NCBI GenBank assembly: GCA_905182995.1
Contig: CAJJDP010000066.1
Span: 1 to 64,000 of the forward strand
Source: Paramecium octaurelia
Taxonomy: Eukaryota > Ciliophora > Oligohymenophorea > Peniculida > Parameciidae
Direction of reading: 5' to 3'
DNA length: 64,000 bases
A model generated the notes under the pieces. That model was not told the origin of the DNA and did not search any database. It saw nothing but the letters and a program-made list of their open reading frames with translations. The translations under genes and the position numbers were made by a program. Shown here piece by piece: positions 37,436-49,592 of the stretch; position 1 is the first letter of the stretch, and each line of letters starts with the position of its first letter.

Positions 37436-40400
37436 ATGGATACTTTTTAAAAAGGACATAATAACTCTAAATAAGATTTTATCATATTTTAGTTTCATTA
37501 AATCAATTAGAAATGTATAAATTTTGGGTTCAAAATATTGAATTCAAATTTATATAATAGATAATAAATGAAAAAATAAAAAGAGTAAAACTTCATAAGA
37601 AAATACCTGTTAACCAACTTAAGAATGCTAATAGTTATCCATCAAAAGTAGTATATTATGTATTAGACACTGAAATATGTTTTTTTCTTTTTAGGACAAA
37701 TGCAAAGTGCTTTTTTCTATTTATGTCCCTGCTATAATGTCTCTTTCAAGATTTATAATAGATTTATATTCATATACCTCATAAGACCAGATTTAATTTT
37801 GATTGACAATTAGATGATTGGCATCGATAATAAATTATTATACCTACTTCCATTAATATGCTGGATATTTTTTGAAATTTTAGTATTACAGGGACAAGTT
37901 ATTTATCAGGTTATGAATAGAAAATAAAGCGACACTCAAAGTAATTAAATTGAATTTTTTGGGTCATTTTAAAATATGATCATAAATATTAAATCAATAT
38001 ATTCTCAGTTATATATAATTTACTTTTATATTCCAGCTCAAGTGTTGTCATTTACATCATTTGGAATTTCTGAAGGCATAGCGAATATTGGTATCTCAAT
38101 TTTTAGTATAATTACTGTAATAATTCAAGTCATTAATCAAATGATTAAACTTTATGTTAGTAATACTTGTTTAAATTTAACAATAAAAGGATATGAAAGG
38201 TTATACTTTACAAAATTTGACTTTATTCGAGAAATGTTAATTTTGATTTAATTAATAATTTATGGTATCTTAACTAATTTTGAGAAAGCACAATTAGCTC
38301 AAGGGATTGTAATTGTACTTGTGAGTTTAACTTACATTTTGAACGTAATTATTGATAAATCGATTGTTATTGAAAGATTTACTCAAATTATTTTAATTGT
38401 CCATATCAGTTTAATTGTAATAATTACAACATCTCTTTTACATTATTGGCAATTAGGGTTAATTTTGATACCATTATGTATTTTTGTTAGTTTCTCATAT
38501 CGTTAACAAGTTATTTTGAATTTATATGAAAGTATAATATTAGAAAAAAATGTTCAAAAAATAATTCATTATATCTCATATTAAATTAATAATAAACAAA
38601 AAGGTTTGGAAAGAATAGATTAGGTGTCTCAAGCAATTTTGTTGTATTAACATAGGTAAAAATGCAATGATCCAATGTGTCATTGTAATACAAATAAAAG
38701 CCTCACGGATAATCCATCTAAAGTTCTCTTTTTATCATCAAAGTTATAGAGGAATTTTATAATTCAAAAAATTAAGCATTGGAACAAAGAATTGAATTAA
38801 AAGAAGGATATTTCTTCTCACAATTCTTGTGTATTTTATATTAGTGCCTTAAATTATTTTGGATTCACTACTCTAGCCTTTTAAGAATGCAATCGTTTAT
38901 TGTCATTATCAGCACATTAAAATAGAGGATTTTTAAGTCACAGCGATGCAAACTCCCTTTCTTAAAGTCATCAATAAAGCACTCCTTCTCAATCATCTGA
39001 ACCACGAAATAAAGTGAATTAAGCAAAACTGTAGGAAATAAATGCTAAATCGATTGAAAAATAATAAAAAATTAAAATAAATGTTCGTAACAACCTTTTA
39101 GATTTGCTTTCTTAAATAAAACTTAAAATAATCAGCAAAGATATCAAATTAGAATTGTAGAATACTTTCCTTAAACAATAAACAAAGTAATAAGAAGAAA
39201 TTGCAGATGCTGTAGAGTTATATCTATAAAGTGAATAATAAAATTAGATTGTTAAACACAAGATCTTGAAGTGTTTACAATAAAAATTATAGTTTTCTAA
39301 TATGATTCTCAATAAAAAGGGATTGAGATCTCGATAATTATTTTATCATGCGAAAATACTATCGAATTTATTCTATTAATTGGAAACGGAACTCTTATTC
39401 TAATATTCATAATTTCCAAGTCAAAAGATTTAATCTATTAATTGTTTCTTCCAGTCTGAAATTATGAATAATTATTTATCAGCATTCAAATTATCAAATT
39501 TTAGCACAATCGCTGATGATAAGCTTATTAATATGAAAAAGAATTTGAAAATTAATTTGTTCGGGAAAAATGTAGTCCATATGATTATGTATTTATCAGA
39601 TAACTTATCAACTTTGGTTATTTCCTAATTTAGCAATAATACTCATCAATTTTTATCATAAAGTTATGAAGATTTCATAAAATAAAATAAAACTATTGAT
39701 TCAATTTTACCTTCTGCTATAAGAAATGAACATTATATGTTAGTTTAGAGATTTATGAATGATGGTAGAAACAAATACTTTAGAAATATAGACATAAGTT
39801 TTCTAGAATTGCAGAATGGATTTTTAAAGCCGTTCAATTTGATTCTTGATATTGTTTTGAATTAAACAGAGAATTTGTCGTTTGCTGCATTTTTTGAAGA
39901 AGTTTCTATTGGAAATAGTTATATCTTGGTTGATGTGAATGGAATATGCGGAGGTATGACTGCTAATCTATTGGAAAGATCAGGTTGGAAGGCTTCAGAA
40001 ATTAAATAAAACTCAAAACTAATTAATACCTCTTATCAGATAAATATCAATTCAATAATACCAGATTTTAACGAAATGAAAATGCATTAAAAAGATAATA
40101 AATTTTATAATGTGCAAATTAATTTATTGAATAAAAGATTATTGATCGGAAAGGAATCTCGTTCTATTTAATCCTTTCATGATGTATGGAAACACTTTTA
40201 AAATTTAACATTCTATAAAGGAACCATTATTATATCAAGTAGAGAATTGTATGGCTACTATTATTACATTATTGAAATAGAGGATTTAAGATTAAATTAG
40301 ACAATATCACACATGTCAAATACGGATGGAAAAGGAATGACAACATAAAGATTTGATTAAGATCATACAAATGAAATAGAAGTTAGTGAACTTGAAGTAT

Positions 40401-42760
40401 CATACCCTGAAGCCGAAATTAACAAGCCATAGTTCTTAGATATATGTTAATAATCCTTATCTGAATTTTAATAAGAAATAGAGAATAATTTACTTCAGAG
40501 TCAATAGATGCAAGTAGGATTGGCTTAGCATCTTGTAGCTAATAAGTAACCCTTTCCTGAGAATTTGATTAAATTGAATCAATCATTAAATGACTAATCA
40601 TTTGATAATCATAAAAATATTGAGCATAACAATGCTGTTGATGTCACTCCAAATCAAAGTATTCGCAAACTAATAGATACAAGCAAATCTTTTGGGTAGT
40701 AGAGGTTTTTTAATTAAGAGATCCAAGATTTGGATTAATCTAATAGCAAAATAAGTGAAGCTTTTCAAAATTAGATGAAGGATGTTAATTAATTGTATGA
40801 TGTAGACTTAAATAAAATTGATAAAGAGATGAGAGAAAATATTAAAATGCAATTACAACTAGAGGTAGAATAGAAAAATTAACCAAATTAGCAAGTTGAT
40901 GATGCCGCCTCTTAGGTTTCATCATTAATTGGTTTAAAGAAGTCTTTATTCTACAAAAAATATGAATTAATGAATGGGATAATCGATAGTACTTTTAGAC
41001 CCATCTCCTATAAATTATGCAACATTTTTTTTTTAATTTAATTGATTTTAATAGCAATATATAGTGTAATCATATTATAGAATTTGAACACAGATTATAA
41101 TAGGTTCATATAAGAAGTAGATATGCTTTTATTTAGCTATAGCTTTATGACTCCTTTTGATATATTTTAAGCTTTAAGATTCTCCACTGTTTATTATTCA
41201 GGGTAGGTTCCAGCTTTCATGACTGCAGCTGAGAATACTGTGTTAGCTGCCTGGCTATCAAATCATTTGGGAGAAGGATATGATGATATGAAGAGGAACT
41301 TTTTACAATAATTCTCTAACCCTTAATTATTAGAATTTTTTACTGATCAAAACTTTGAGGTTTAATTCATGAAGGAGAACTCAACTTCAATGGAGGTTAA
41401 GACACTTTCTTTTAGAGAGTCTTTAAATGTTCTTTTGTAATATTAATATCAATTTAAAATAGCATATCAAAAAAAGTCTGGTATAAACAATTATCCATTC
41501 TCTGCCTATCCCTTTTTTAATTATTTGAATTTGCATGATAAATTTGATAACATGACTAATGATATATTAGATTATACTAAATAAAGAAAACATATAGTTT
41601 AAGAGAATTGGCAATCTATTTGGATTCCATTTCTAGTGTTGGATTTTGTATTCATGTTGGCTACTTATTACTACTATACACAGTATTTGCTAATTTATGA
41701 AAACTTTTTAAACCTCTTTAAATTTATCGATGAAATTTGGCTAAATCGAGATATGGAAAGATACAAAATCTTGATAAGTATATTGACAAAGAATTCAGAT
41801 GTCATATTTAAGTATCAATTTGATTTGGAACAAAAGGAAAAGTTTATGATGGCTGAAAGATACTAAAAAGAATCTAAAACAATACATGATGTAAAGAAGA
41901 AAAAGAGTTATCAAAATTATGATAAGCTTTCAAAAATTTCTGGACTTATTGGTATTTCATTTGTTTTTTCTGTATTCTTTATACCAGCTTTATTAATTTA
42001 ATTATAAACAAATAGTTATCTATCTAAATATGTTAACACTGCTGACTTTTACAAATTTACAGGAGATCTATGCTTTTAATTACCAGGCATGTTTTCATAA
42101 AGACAATTCTTATATAAGTGGTCAGTCTATAATTTAGATTTAAAAGATAAACCAAGAATGATAGCTCGATTATTTAAGAGTATTGATAATCTAAAATTAT
42201 TTGATGAATATGTACAATAATTCAATTAGGAGGACTACCTAACAACTCAAAGTTTTATAGATAAATTGAATTTGCTTGTTAAAAGTCCGGTGTGTAAGTT
42301 CTTTACTGGGGATTAATATAATGATTATGCTTTCTACTGTTCAAGATCTTTTGACGGAGCATTAGACATGGGTCTTAGTTAAGCTATGATGTATGCAGCA
42401 AATCAATACAAAGTAACATTTGCTTTGAATAATTTTACTTCTATCGCTTAATACTTTAGATATGAGGCTGAAGGCATGTACATTATGGTAAAGGGCATGA
42501 TTGAGTTGGTTGCTTCTTTAAAGGAGGCTTTGCTGTAAGCAACATTTTCCCAAATGGATTAAATTATAGCGTTGAGTGTTTTTCTATTGGTCTTTCAATT
42601 TGTAGTGTTTTTCATTCAGTACTTTGTACTTCATAAGTATTACACAGAGGAATATAATTTGGTGAAAAGGTATATGTTATTATTGCCATCTTCAACTTTG
42701 TTATTGGATGACAATTTTGAAAGAAATATTAGAATATTCTATGCGCAATATTAAATATGA
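37436..42760 (+). CDS. Giant multi-pass membrane protein (TmcB-like protist family)
   Basis: One uninterrupted ciliate-code frame of 1,774 residues with no intron, unusual here. The N-terminal 350 residues hold about eight hydrophobic spans. Then comes a Cys/His patch (HRQKCNDPMCHC) seen in large ciliate membrane proteins of the TmcB/PAS type, and a long Gln/Ser-rich cytosolic part. Around residues 790-960 is a folded region (NGICGGMTANLLERSGW) that could be a degenerate PAS sensor. The C-terminal 580 residues carry at least four further spans flanking two large loops, ending LLLDDNFERNIR. TAA/TAG codons are very frequent. The family is common in ciliates but functionally obscure; a membrane sensor or channel is only a guess. 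Its TGA overlaps an upstream ATG of the next gene. Confidence 0.75.
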
Positions 42761-42786
42761 TTGATGAATTATATAAAATATTAAAA

Positions 42787-44157
42787 ATGTTAAAGTTTTA
42801 TTGTTTTTTCAGCATAGTCATTGCATTAGGAGCTATTTACAATTCTTTTAGTGTACATAAGCAATTTTACCCATCGGTTTTATATCTAAGCACTAATAAG
42901 ATAAATAGATCTATACTTGTGAATTTTATTATAATGATTGTTTCCACGTTGATAATGACTTTTATAAGAGTTATGTTTGGAGAATTAAAGGAAATAGAAA
43001 AGATCGTATAAATTTGTATTAACTATTGAATAGTCTGTGATAGATAAAACAAAGAAGAAAATTTTAGAAGTAGCATACTTATTATTCTTTTTTTATTATT
43101 CATTGGATTGGTAGTTCATATGTAAAATATGTATAAATAATTTAGTTTTGATCCTTTGGTTAATGGCATTATCAGTAATTCATTGGATTGCAATAAAAAG
43201 AGCTGGGTTCCTGATTGCGGAATCGTAAATTAATTTTAGAGACAATGTCAAACTATTATTAACATTCATCTTGCTGTTTTCTATTGATATCAAAGTAACA
43301 ATTTGAAATAGTCTAGTTAGATAAGTCTGTATTTTTTTTATGGAACAGAAGAGAAATTTTAGAACATGCTATTAGGTTTTGAATTCATGCTTTTGCCAAT
43401 TCGAATTGCTTTACCATTTATAAAACATGTGGTCAATCTATTTGAGATTCTTACTCTTTCATAATTCGACACTAAGGCAATTATCTTCTGTGGACTTGAT
43501 GTCTTAAAAACACTTTTAAAATTGGGTGTTTAATATCTGCTTTTTTAGTACGTGTTGAACACTCAAGGATTTCTTTTGATTTTATTTGTCGATGGCGTTG
43601 AAAATGCATATGCAATGCTTAATAAAATAAAAGTCTTTTATAATCAAGTTAAATTAATCAGAATGATTGAAAGGATATAAGATGTTGAAAAAATAGATTC
43701 ACATGATTCCACCTGTTTAATATGTTTGAATGAATTGGAAAATGGTAAAAGTTTATCTTGTGGTCATATATATCATAAGAGTTGTTTGAAAACTTGGATA
43801 GCTGGAAATTCTAATCAATTTTGTCCTAAATGCAAAAAGCCAATTTAATTGGAATAGAACAAAATTGAAGACAATGATTCGAAGACAAAAAATTTGAAAA
43901 AACAAATATTATTGTAAGAATTGAGTGAGATTCGAAGCAATATTTAATTATTAAAGATTTTAAATTAATGTCGAAACATTTAAAATCACTTACAGAACAA
44001 TTAAGGAATTGGAAATGTTTAATATGCATTGCCTTGTGAGGCTTTACAATATTATTCTGGAGTGACAGAAATCAAGAGATTGTAAATTAATTATATGAAT
44101 AAAATTATGAGTGGAATAGATAAGGGAATAATTGAAAGTCATTTAATACCTAAATGA
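42787..44157 (+). CDS. HRD1/synoviolin-like ER membrane RING E3 ligase
   Basis: Two introns (28 and 26 nt) give 438 residues. The N-terminal 230 residues hold about six membrane spans and follow HRD1 closely: FYPSVLYLS after the first span, FGELKEIE before the cytosolic loop, and VIHWIAIKRAGFLI where HRD1 has its HWLxxDRVxF block. A RING of C3H2C3 type follows (CLICLNEL, then SCGHIYHKSC, then CPKC), then a coiled tail. HRD1 retrotranslocates and ubiquitinates misfolded ER proteins (ERAD). I chose the ATG at 42787 because HRD1 begins right at its first span. An in-frame ATG at 42757 would add ten residues and overlap the upstream stop codon. Confidence 0.88.
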
Positions 44158-44324
44158 AACAATAATATTATTATTTTATTTTCATTAAAAATCAATCATT
44201 TTAGAATAATCTTTATTAAAATGTGCCTCTCATGATCATCCATTTTTATGATTCTTTGAATTAGGAGTTATTTTAAATAAATAAAAATAAAATGGCAATG
44301 AAAACATATTAATATTATTGATTT

Positions 44325-44849
44325 TCACTTTTTAAAATAATAGAAGCTTTCTGGGCAGACAATCCCTTCTAAAAAGCGAGTAATGTATTTCAAATGAGTT
44401 AATTTTGTTGATTCTGATCTCATTTATGAATGCATCACATAGGAATATGCATGTTTTGAATAAAACTCGAAAGATAATTCTGAGAATATTTTTTTGTAAA
44501 CGTCTCCATCCACAGTCCAGATTCTTTTAAATTGTTCAAAATTCTCTAATTTTTAATTTGTAACCCATTTCTTGAAATGAGAGACATTACTTTCAGGAAT
44601 ATATTGTGTAATGATTTTTAAGGCCTATTCGTTATGCAAAATGAATCTATTTAGAGCATTTCCAAAATTTCTTAAGAGATTTTTTGTATCTTCTTTTTTT
44701 TGATTCTCTTCTTTTGCCTTCTCAACCAATTATTAAAACACAGTCAAAGGGAGAGTAATTTATTGATCCTCTATCTTTATTTTCTTACTTATTGTGAGTT
44801 CTTCTTGTGTGTATTTGTAGGGTCGAAAATTGGACATTTTATTAATCAT
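44325..44849 (-). CDS. Hypothetical 174-residue soluble protein
   Basis: A clean single-exon frame ending YYFKK-stop. The sequence is well ordered, charged and helical (EKAKEENQKKEDTKNLLRNF, WVTNQKLENFEQFKRIW), with no Gln runs, membrane span or cysteine cluster. A second in-frame ATG at codon 5 is an equally good start. Family not recognised. It is convergent with the HRD1-like gene, 167 bases apart. Confidence 0.65.
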
Positions 44850-45560
44850 TTTAGTTGAATATCCTTTAACTCACTTTTAATTCGATTCTTAATAAATATA
44901 ATTTATTTGTGTAATATTCAGGATATCTTAATGCAGTAGTATTTTAATAATAAGAATCACTATTTTAATGTCCTTATATATATAAGAAACCAAACTAAGT
45001 ATTTTCATTATGATCCTCTGGTTATAAAAGATAATACATTTAAAAGAAAATAAATATAGGAGACTTAATAATTGTTAGCCTAAAAGTATGAATCAACACA
45101 CTAAATGGTATTCAATAAATGTTAATTTTCACACTACCCAATATATTTGAGGATAATAAGTTATAGGTATTTGTCAATAAATATGAAGATTATATATAGA
45201 GTATAAGGATGTATGAGAAACAACCTACAGTCGATGTGTTAACAACTATTTGAGAACTCTTTATTACAAATTTGTATTTTTCAAATGGTTAATCATAAAT
45301 CAAGAGGAGTTCCATTAAGGAAGGGAATTAGAATTTTTGAGTAGAATTGGAACTATAATAAAGATAACTGTTCAACTAAATGTAGTTTTTATTTTAGATA
45401 CATATCAGAAAACAAGTCTACTTAGTTTGGAGATGAGTTTATGGAAAGCAAGGATAAGAATATAAAATAAAATGATCTATTTTTATTAATTTTTATAAAG
45501 GAAATATTAGAAAGAATTTTGAATATCTAAAAGCATATATTAAATTTAAATATAATTAAA
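44850..45560. other. Spacer with open frame upstream of the RS-tailed gene
   Basis: The frame of the next gene stays open upstream of its chosen ATG as far as about 45,252, including an ATG near 45,288 (MVNHKSRGVPLRKG). It could be an N-terminal extension of up to about 90 residues. Another short open stretch starts at 45,119 (MLIFTLPNIFEDNK). Neither is decisive, so this is left as intergenic with possible exon sequence. Confidence 0.35.
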
Positions 45561-47376
45561 ATGATTGAGATAGCGGAAAAGGGTGTCACAAATTTGGAAT
45601 TGAGCAAGCATTTAATTAAGAGACTAAATTATCCTCAATGGAAAAGAATCAGCAGGTTTGAATTTACACAGATATTTTGAAAATATTGATTATATACTTT
45701 ATACTATAACACGTCAGGCGATTGTTTATTATAGGTAAAAACTCTCAACCTACGATTTGTAACATCTAAATACACATGAGAAGGAGTTTCGCGTAGTCTG
45801 GTCTCCAAGTTAACCACCATCGCCATCCAAGGCCATGTGCGAGTTTTCGTCTGGTGATTCTAGTCCTTGTGATGATGATCAATATTAAGCTAAAATAGAA
45901 TTCATAGGTACAAAATTATCAATTCGTGATATTTGTAATTCTGTTCTTAATTCCAATTGCTATGAAATTCGAATTTTAGAACCCACAAAAACAGGAAAAT
46001 ACGAGAAGTTTTAAATTTTAAATAAATCTTAGAATCCCTTTGGAGTGGCAAAACTAAAAAGATATAATTCTCTTTTATTATGATTCTTCACTTGAAGCAT
46101 GTCAAGATAAGCATTCTATTAAAAAGTATTTAAAGGAAAAGTAAAATTTATTTATATTATTAAAATTAATTTATAGATTCAAAGATTATCATTTTATTAA
46201 TTTTGAAGAGGTCTAAAAAGTATATTTGGCAGGAGAATAGGCATATGTTATAAGAATAAATGAAGTTAAATCAGCCTAATTTTTTTATTATAATATGAAT
46301 AAAAATTAACCAAAACACAAGAAGTATCTTGGTGAGAATTTTCAAGTAATAAATTGCCCTCTATCTTCCAAAGGTTGGAATGTTGAAGAAAATCCGAGAT
46401 GTCAAAATCCAGTATAAGATTATTCTCAGATTTCTGCCCATTTAATTTTATAAAGACAAAATTGAAAGCATAATATATGAGAGAAGGAATGAGAAAACCT
46501 TTATTGACCTTCGATCCTTAAGAGTGGAAGAGCTATTTGAATGTACAAATAATAAATGCACCTTAGTTGAAGGATGTAAATATGGAGTGATCTATTGCGA
46601 TGACTTAAAATAATCCTAAAGTTTGGTCGACATTTTTAATAAGTAAAAATATGCATATTCTTAGGTACTTTTTTGAACGAAAAATATCTTAGCCAGAAAT
46701 CATCTTAGTGAATGAAGAAGGCAAGAAAGTTCTTTAAATCTCTAATACCTCAGAATTTATTAACCATCTCTCAAACAATTACGACACTGAAAATTATATG
46801 AAACTTATTCTCCAATAGGAAATAGATAAGGAAGTTTAGGAAAAGATAGAAAAGTAAGAAAGATTAGAAAAATTGGAAAGATAAGAAAAACAAGAGAGGG
46901 AAAGATAAGAGAAAATTGAAAAAGAAAAAAATGAAAAATTAGATAGAGAGAAAGAAAGAGAAAAATAAGAAAAACTACAGAGTGGAAGTATATGATATTT
47001 CTACTATTCCAAGAAAAAAATTATCAAGAGATTAACTTAACTACTGTTGAATTTAATAGTGGGAAAGCTCATGAAAAATAAGATAAATCTATTGAAAGGA
47101 ACCAAAATTCCTATCACAGTCATTATCATCATAATTATAATAATAAATGTATTGAGATAGTAAAACTAATGTAGATGAGAATGGAAGCAGAAACAAAGGC
47201 AGAAGATCAAGATCACAATCCAGAAAGAGAAGACATAGTTCAAGTGACAGTTCTAAGTTAAAATATATAATTAATTATATAACAGAAAATATCATGATAG
47301 AAAACATCGATAGAATCGATATGAGACAAAAAGAAAATCGGGATGGGAAAACAATAGTAGTAAGACAAGAAAATGA
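45561..47376 (+). CDS. Nuclear-type protein with charged coil and RS tail, unknown family
   Basis: Seven introns (22, 25, 28, 28, 26, 26 and 29 nt; perhaps an eighth of 36 nt) give one frame of about 530-545 residues. The N-terminal 330 residues are globular (IDYILYTITRQAIVYY, IEFIGTKLSIRDIC, EELFECTNNKCTLVEG) with no domain I can name. Then comes a long Glu/Lys/Gln/Arg helix (KEVQEKIEKQERLEK), a His/Asn/Tyr-rich patch, and an RS-type tail (GRRSRSQSRKRRHSSSDSS) ending KRKSGWENNSS. RS tails are typical of splicing-associated nuclear proteins, so an mRNA-processing role is a reasonable guess only. Intron number is high for the window, so the exon map is the most error-prone listed. Confidence 0.6.
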
Positions 47377-47502
47377 ATAAATTTTACTGTAATTTTAAAA
47401 CAACAAGGCATTTATAGAAATAGACAATTATTTTTACAAACAAAACAGTTAAATAAAAATGTAAAACAAAAGCAATACAATCAAGCAGGCTTCCTTCTGA
47501 TG

Positions 47503-47959
47503 TCAACCATAAATAGCATACTCTATAGCATCAAATACTTCAGAAGTGAAATTTAATTAAGGAGATACTTGTTTCAACTCATCCTTTGATATATTTTCTT
47601 TATTTGATTTGTATATGTTGACAAATGATTACAATAATTAACAATTTTTGCTTATACTTTCTCCCCCTTTAGAATATGGTACTATATGATCAAATTGATA
47701 ACATAAGGGTCCTCTGCAAGCATTTAGGGCTTTGCAAACTGGATTACCAACGGCATCTAATCTCCATCTATCTGGATTTCTTCCTTCCATAATTTAAGCC
47801 TTTTAAACAATATAACAGAGCTGATACATTATTCCAGCATTCTTCCCTAGCTAATTTATCGAATCTCCTTGGATTATAAGGTGAAGGTGACCTTCTTTAA
47901 TTCTGATGATGTTGATGTGTAATATTATTATGATTTGAATTAATATTATTTTCCGACAT
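47503..47959 (-). CDS. Small HNH-domain protein
   Basis: One 28-nt intron gives 142 residues. A basic, His/Asn-rich N terminus of about 40 residues (RRSPSPYNPRRF) precedes a compact HNH fold: PDRWRLDAVGNPVC, then CRGPLCYQFDHIVPYSKGG, then SKNCQLLQ. The DH pair in FDHIVPYSKGG and the later Asn give the His-Asn-His metal site; the two flanking cysteines are usual in this subfamily. HNH domains cut or nick DNA, but many eukaryotic members are of unknown role. There is no intein or group I intron around it, so it is not a homing endonuclease in any obvious context. Confidence 0.75.
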
Positions 47960-48119
47960 TATTTAAATTAAAAATAATAATAAGAAAATAATCCACAAAT
48001 ATTATTATTGTTAATCCAATATTCTTAACTTTTATTCTAGTATTATTCAATTCATTTTCTTTTTTAACACCTATCCTACCCTAAAGCAATCTGAATTGAT
48101 TCAATCAAGAAATGTAATT

Positions 48120-48278
48120 ATGTTCAGTTTACATTCAAAAGAAATTCAAGAATTTTAGGAAAATTTGATTTCAAATGTAATGTCATTTTTGAAATATACT
48201 AAAAAATTCAATTTGAAAAATGTTGAAAATGGTTATCACTCTATCAAGAAGGAAAACATTAATGTTCAAATAAATTGA
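48120..48278 (+). CDS. Possible small protein (52 residues)
   Basis: An ATG opens a TGA-terminated frame of 52 codons (MFSLHSKEIQEFQEN...). It is helical and basic with a sensible amino-acid composition, but short enough to be chance in this AT-rich DNA. Nothing recognisable follows it on the same strand. Confidence 0.25.
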
Positions 48279-48757
48279 TAATTAATTGTAAGAGTTCTTA
48301 TTTTACAAAAAGGAATTATAATTTATTTTCGAATTTCTGATGCTTTTATGAAATTATTTTGCAATAGTTATCATTCTAATAACAAAGAATTTATTTTAAG
48401 AAAAACTTAAGAATAAACAATTTAATCTGTTTAAATTTAAAGGTAGTTATTTTTAATTATATAGTCTAATATAAATAACAATATTGTATAAGATAGATAA
48501 TAATATTTAAATAAATTTTTCTCAAAGTGGTGAATATTATTTTCCCATAATTTTTTTTTAGGAAGAAAAATGTCGGCTTCAATATGGCTATAAGATTCAT
48601 AAACCAGCTGTGCAGTACATCCTTAAATGGCAATCCAATATTATAAAGATCAATTATATTAGTAAAGTTGGATAGCAAATTAGAAAGATTAAGGATTAGG
48701 AGCTATGAAAACTGCAATTAGTTAAATTATGCATAGATCTCTAATATAATATGTATA
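48279..48757. other. Spacer, nothing recognised
   Basis: About 480 AT-rich bases. A minus-strand hydrophobic open frame (48,466-48,678) lies in it but has no motif and no counterpart, and I do not support it as a gene. Confidence 0.5.
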
Positions 48758-49489
48758 TCAATTATCAGTAAAATCAGAAAATCTCGATATTTTAGTCTTA
48801 ATAGTGTTTAGATCACTTTATAATGCTTTGCTTTCAAATTGCAAACTATCAAGGTGTTTTTAGACTCTCGATTTAGCATTGATCTGTTTTGATTGATTAA
48901 TCATATTGTCAATCTCAAGTAGGTTTCTTTGTCTATCATCTTAATTGCCGATAATAGAGGAAAGTTGATCTAATTTAGTTTACAATTGGCTATAATAGAG
49001 TCCTTGTTCTTCATTCATTATCTTCTGGTATTTTGAGGAGTACAATTTGATTTGGCTTTGTTGATCAATATAATCTGATTATCGATACGTTTGGGGTAAT
49101 TGAAAAATGTTCAGTTGAGACTATTAGCTTTTGGATGTGCTGCTGTAAATTTGTTTATTTGGACTTCTGAGTGGTTCATTTTGCATCAATCTTTAAGGAC
49201 TTTTGTAAGGTTATTTTTTAATTGGAGATGTAGCTTTTTGTTTCTGGGGACTCAAGGGGATGTCTGGGGATTAATAATTGATGTGCGTACTTGAAATAGC
49301 GGATTTGACCTTCAGACGTTTAACGTTTTTGCAGATTGATTATTTGAGTATGTCAACTGAAAATTCTTATTTCTTCGATGGGGTTGAAATGGTTTGTATT
49401 TTGCTGGTGTTTGTTGCTGGAGTGGTCAAGGTTTTGTTCATAATTTGCTTACGAAATTCGATGAACTATTGGGATATATCGTAACTCAT
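48758..49489 (-). CDS. Coiled-coil protein with SP-rich N-terminal half
   Basis: A single-exon frame of 243 residues. The N-terminal half is disordered, with repeated Ser-Pro and Thr-Pro sites (ISTPSKK, NYQSPDIPLSPQK, TSPIKK, YKSPQR), possible targets of proline-directed kinases. The C-terminal 110 residues form a coiled coil (YYSQLQTKLDQLSSIIG, LLEIDNMINQSK, LQFESKALQSDLNTIK). It ends without a membrane anchor, so a SNARE is excluded. Cytoskeletal or basal-body proteins often have this layout, but I cannot name a family. Confidence 0.7.
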
Positions 49490-49592
49490 AGGAGTTAACA
49501 GATAAAATTTATATATATATAAATAAAGAATTCAAAAAATGCATATAAACAATAATATTATCAATCATTCATAAATTTTATTAAATAAAATA

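Noticed and set aside
48758-49089. A possible SNARE (Vti1-like) from the heptad-rich segment
   Set aside because: The frame continues upstream into a disordered SP-rich half and ends without any transmembrane anchor, so the SNARE layout is not met.
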